A program made the translations under genes and the position numbers. Shown here piece by piece: positions 6,329 through 6,418 of a stretch of DNA of 6,418 nucleotides. Each line of letters starts with the position of its first letter. The first letter of the stretch is position 1. Below the pieces are notes generated by a model. The model saw only the letters and a list, made by a program, of their open reading frames with translations, was not told where the DNA came from and did not search any database. Where the stretch lies: assembly GCA_038745295.1 (NCBI GenBank), contig JBCDLN010000240.1:1-6418 (forward strand), in the 5' to 3' direction. The DNA comes from Acuticoccus sp038745295 (GTDB lineage: Bacteria; Pseudomonadota; Alphaproteobacteria; Rhizobiales; Amorphaceae).

Positions 6329-6418
6329 ACCCACGGCTTCGCCTCAGCCGGCACAATTGCCGGCCTCAGACGTTGCCGAAACGCGCAAGCGCGTTTCGGT
6401 GGGGTTTACCCATCAGGC
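6321..6418 (+). CDS. Uncertain: possible start of a plus-strand gene running off the window
   Basis: An ATG at 6321 opens a frame that stays open for 32 codons to the window edge (MHQPTASPQPAQLP...). There is no convincing Shine-Dalgarno site (only GGTGGG) and no recognisable domain. The segment coincides with the inverted-repeat tract, so the open frame may be accidental. It is mutually exclusive with the opposite-strand reading at 6366-6418. Confidence 0.15.
   Translation, partial: MHQPTASPQPAQLPASDVAETRKRVSVGFTHQ
6366..6418 (-). CDS. Uncertain: possible C-terminal end of a minus-strand gene entering from the right
   Basis: Read on the minus strand, the last 53 nt give an open frame ending LMGKPHRNALARFGNV and a TGA at 6366-6368. 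A perfect 7-bp hairpin follows one base later, which could serve as a terminator for a gene convergent with the peptidase gene. Seventeen codons are too few to identify anything. Confidence 0.2.
   Translation of the reverse strand, partial: LMGKPHRNALARFGNV

Larger units (their letters stand above)
6316..6418. repeat. Inverted-repeat-bounded, hairpin-rich tract (possible palindromic or MITE-like element, cut by window end)
   Basis: GCCTGATG at 6316-6323 is exactly inverted as CATCAGGC at 6411-6418. After a 4-nt mostly different spacer, both arms continue with AACCC (inverted GGGTT on the right). Between them lie two strong hairpins: GCCGGCA/TGCCGGC around a CAAT loop (6347-6364) and an 11-bp CCGAAACGCGC stem with a 2-nt loop (6376-6399). 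This density of paired arms in about 100 nt suggests a structured intergenic repeat rather than plain coding sequence. The hairpins could also act as a terminator region after the peptidase gene. Confidence 0.4.

Noticed and set aside
1..6418. tRNA, rRNA or CRISPR array
   Set aside because: No cloverleaf-like segment, rRNA-like sequence or regularly spaced repeats were seen on either strand; nearly all the window is protein-coding.

Overview
The window reads as a GC-rich alphaproteobacterial chromosome segment, most likely Hyphomicrobiales/Rhizobiales-like. This is inferred from GC-rich coding frames, GTG start codons, a bacteriophytochrome with an HWE-type kinase and C-terminal receiver (an architecture known from Agrobacterium Agp2), and an exported M15 peptidase with a P-R-K-K-P-type linker. 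No species call is possible from the sequence alone.

Layout, left to right. Positions 1-1524 (minus) carry an ABC exporter half-transporter (membrane domain fused to ATPase), cut by the window edge exactly at its LSGGQR signature. A 203-nt gap (1525-1727) holds its ribosome-binding site and a possible hairpin terminator for the gene upstream. Positions 1728-4328 (minus; the frame is open to a GTG at 4376) encode a complete bacteriophytochrome: PAS-GAF-PHY photosensor, HWE histidine kinase and receiver domain. Positions 4464-4985 (minus) encode a small heme oxygenase. A 160-nt divergent gap (4986-5145) follows, then 5146-6225 (plus) encodes a membrane-anchored or secreted M15-family D-alanyl-D-alanine carboxypeptidase-like protein. 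Positions 6226-6418 contain no clear gene but are rich in inverted repeats.

How they work together: the heme oxygenase is transcribed toward the phytochrome and should open heme to biliverdin, the chromophore that the phytochrome attaches through its N-terminal cysteine. The two form a self-sufficient red/far-red light-sensing cassette. Output should be autophosphorylation on the HWE histidine and transfer to the fused receiver or to an unlinked regulator; no output regulator is encoded here. The ABC exporter and the peptidase have no evident link to light sensing.

The least explained signal is a 25-nt near-identical direct repeat in the two gaps flanking the peptidase gene (4998-5022 and 6304-6328). 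The right copy begins a hairpin-dense tract that closes with an inverted partial copy at the window end, suggesting a palindromic intergenic repeat or MITE-like element cut by the edge.
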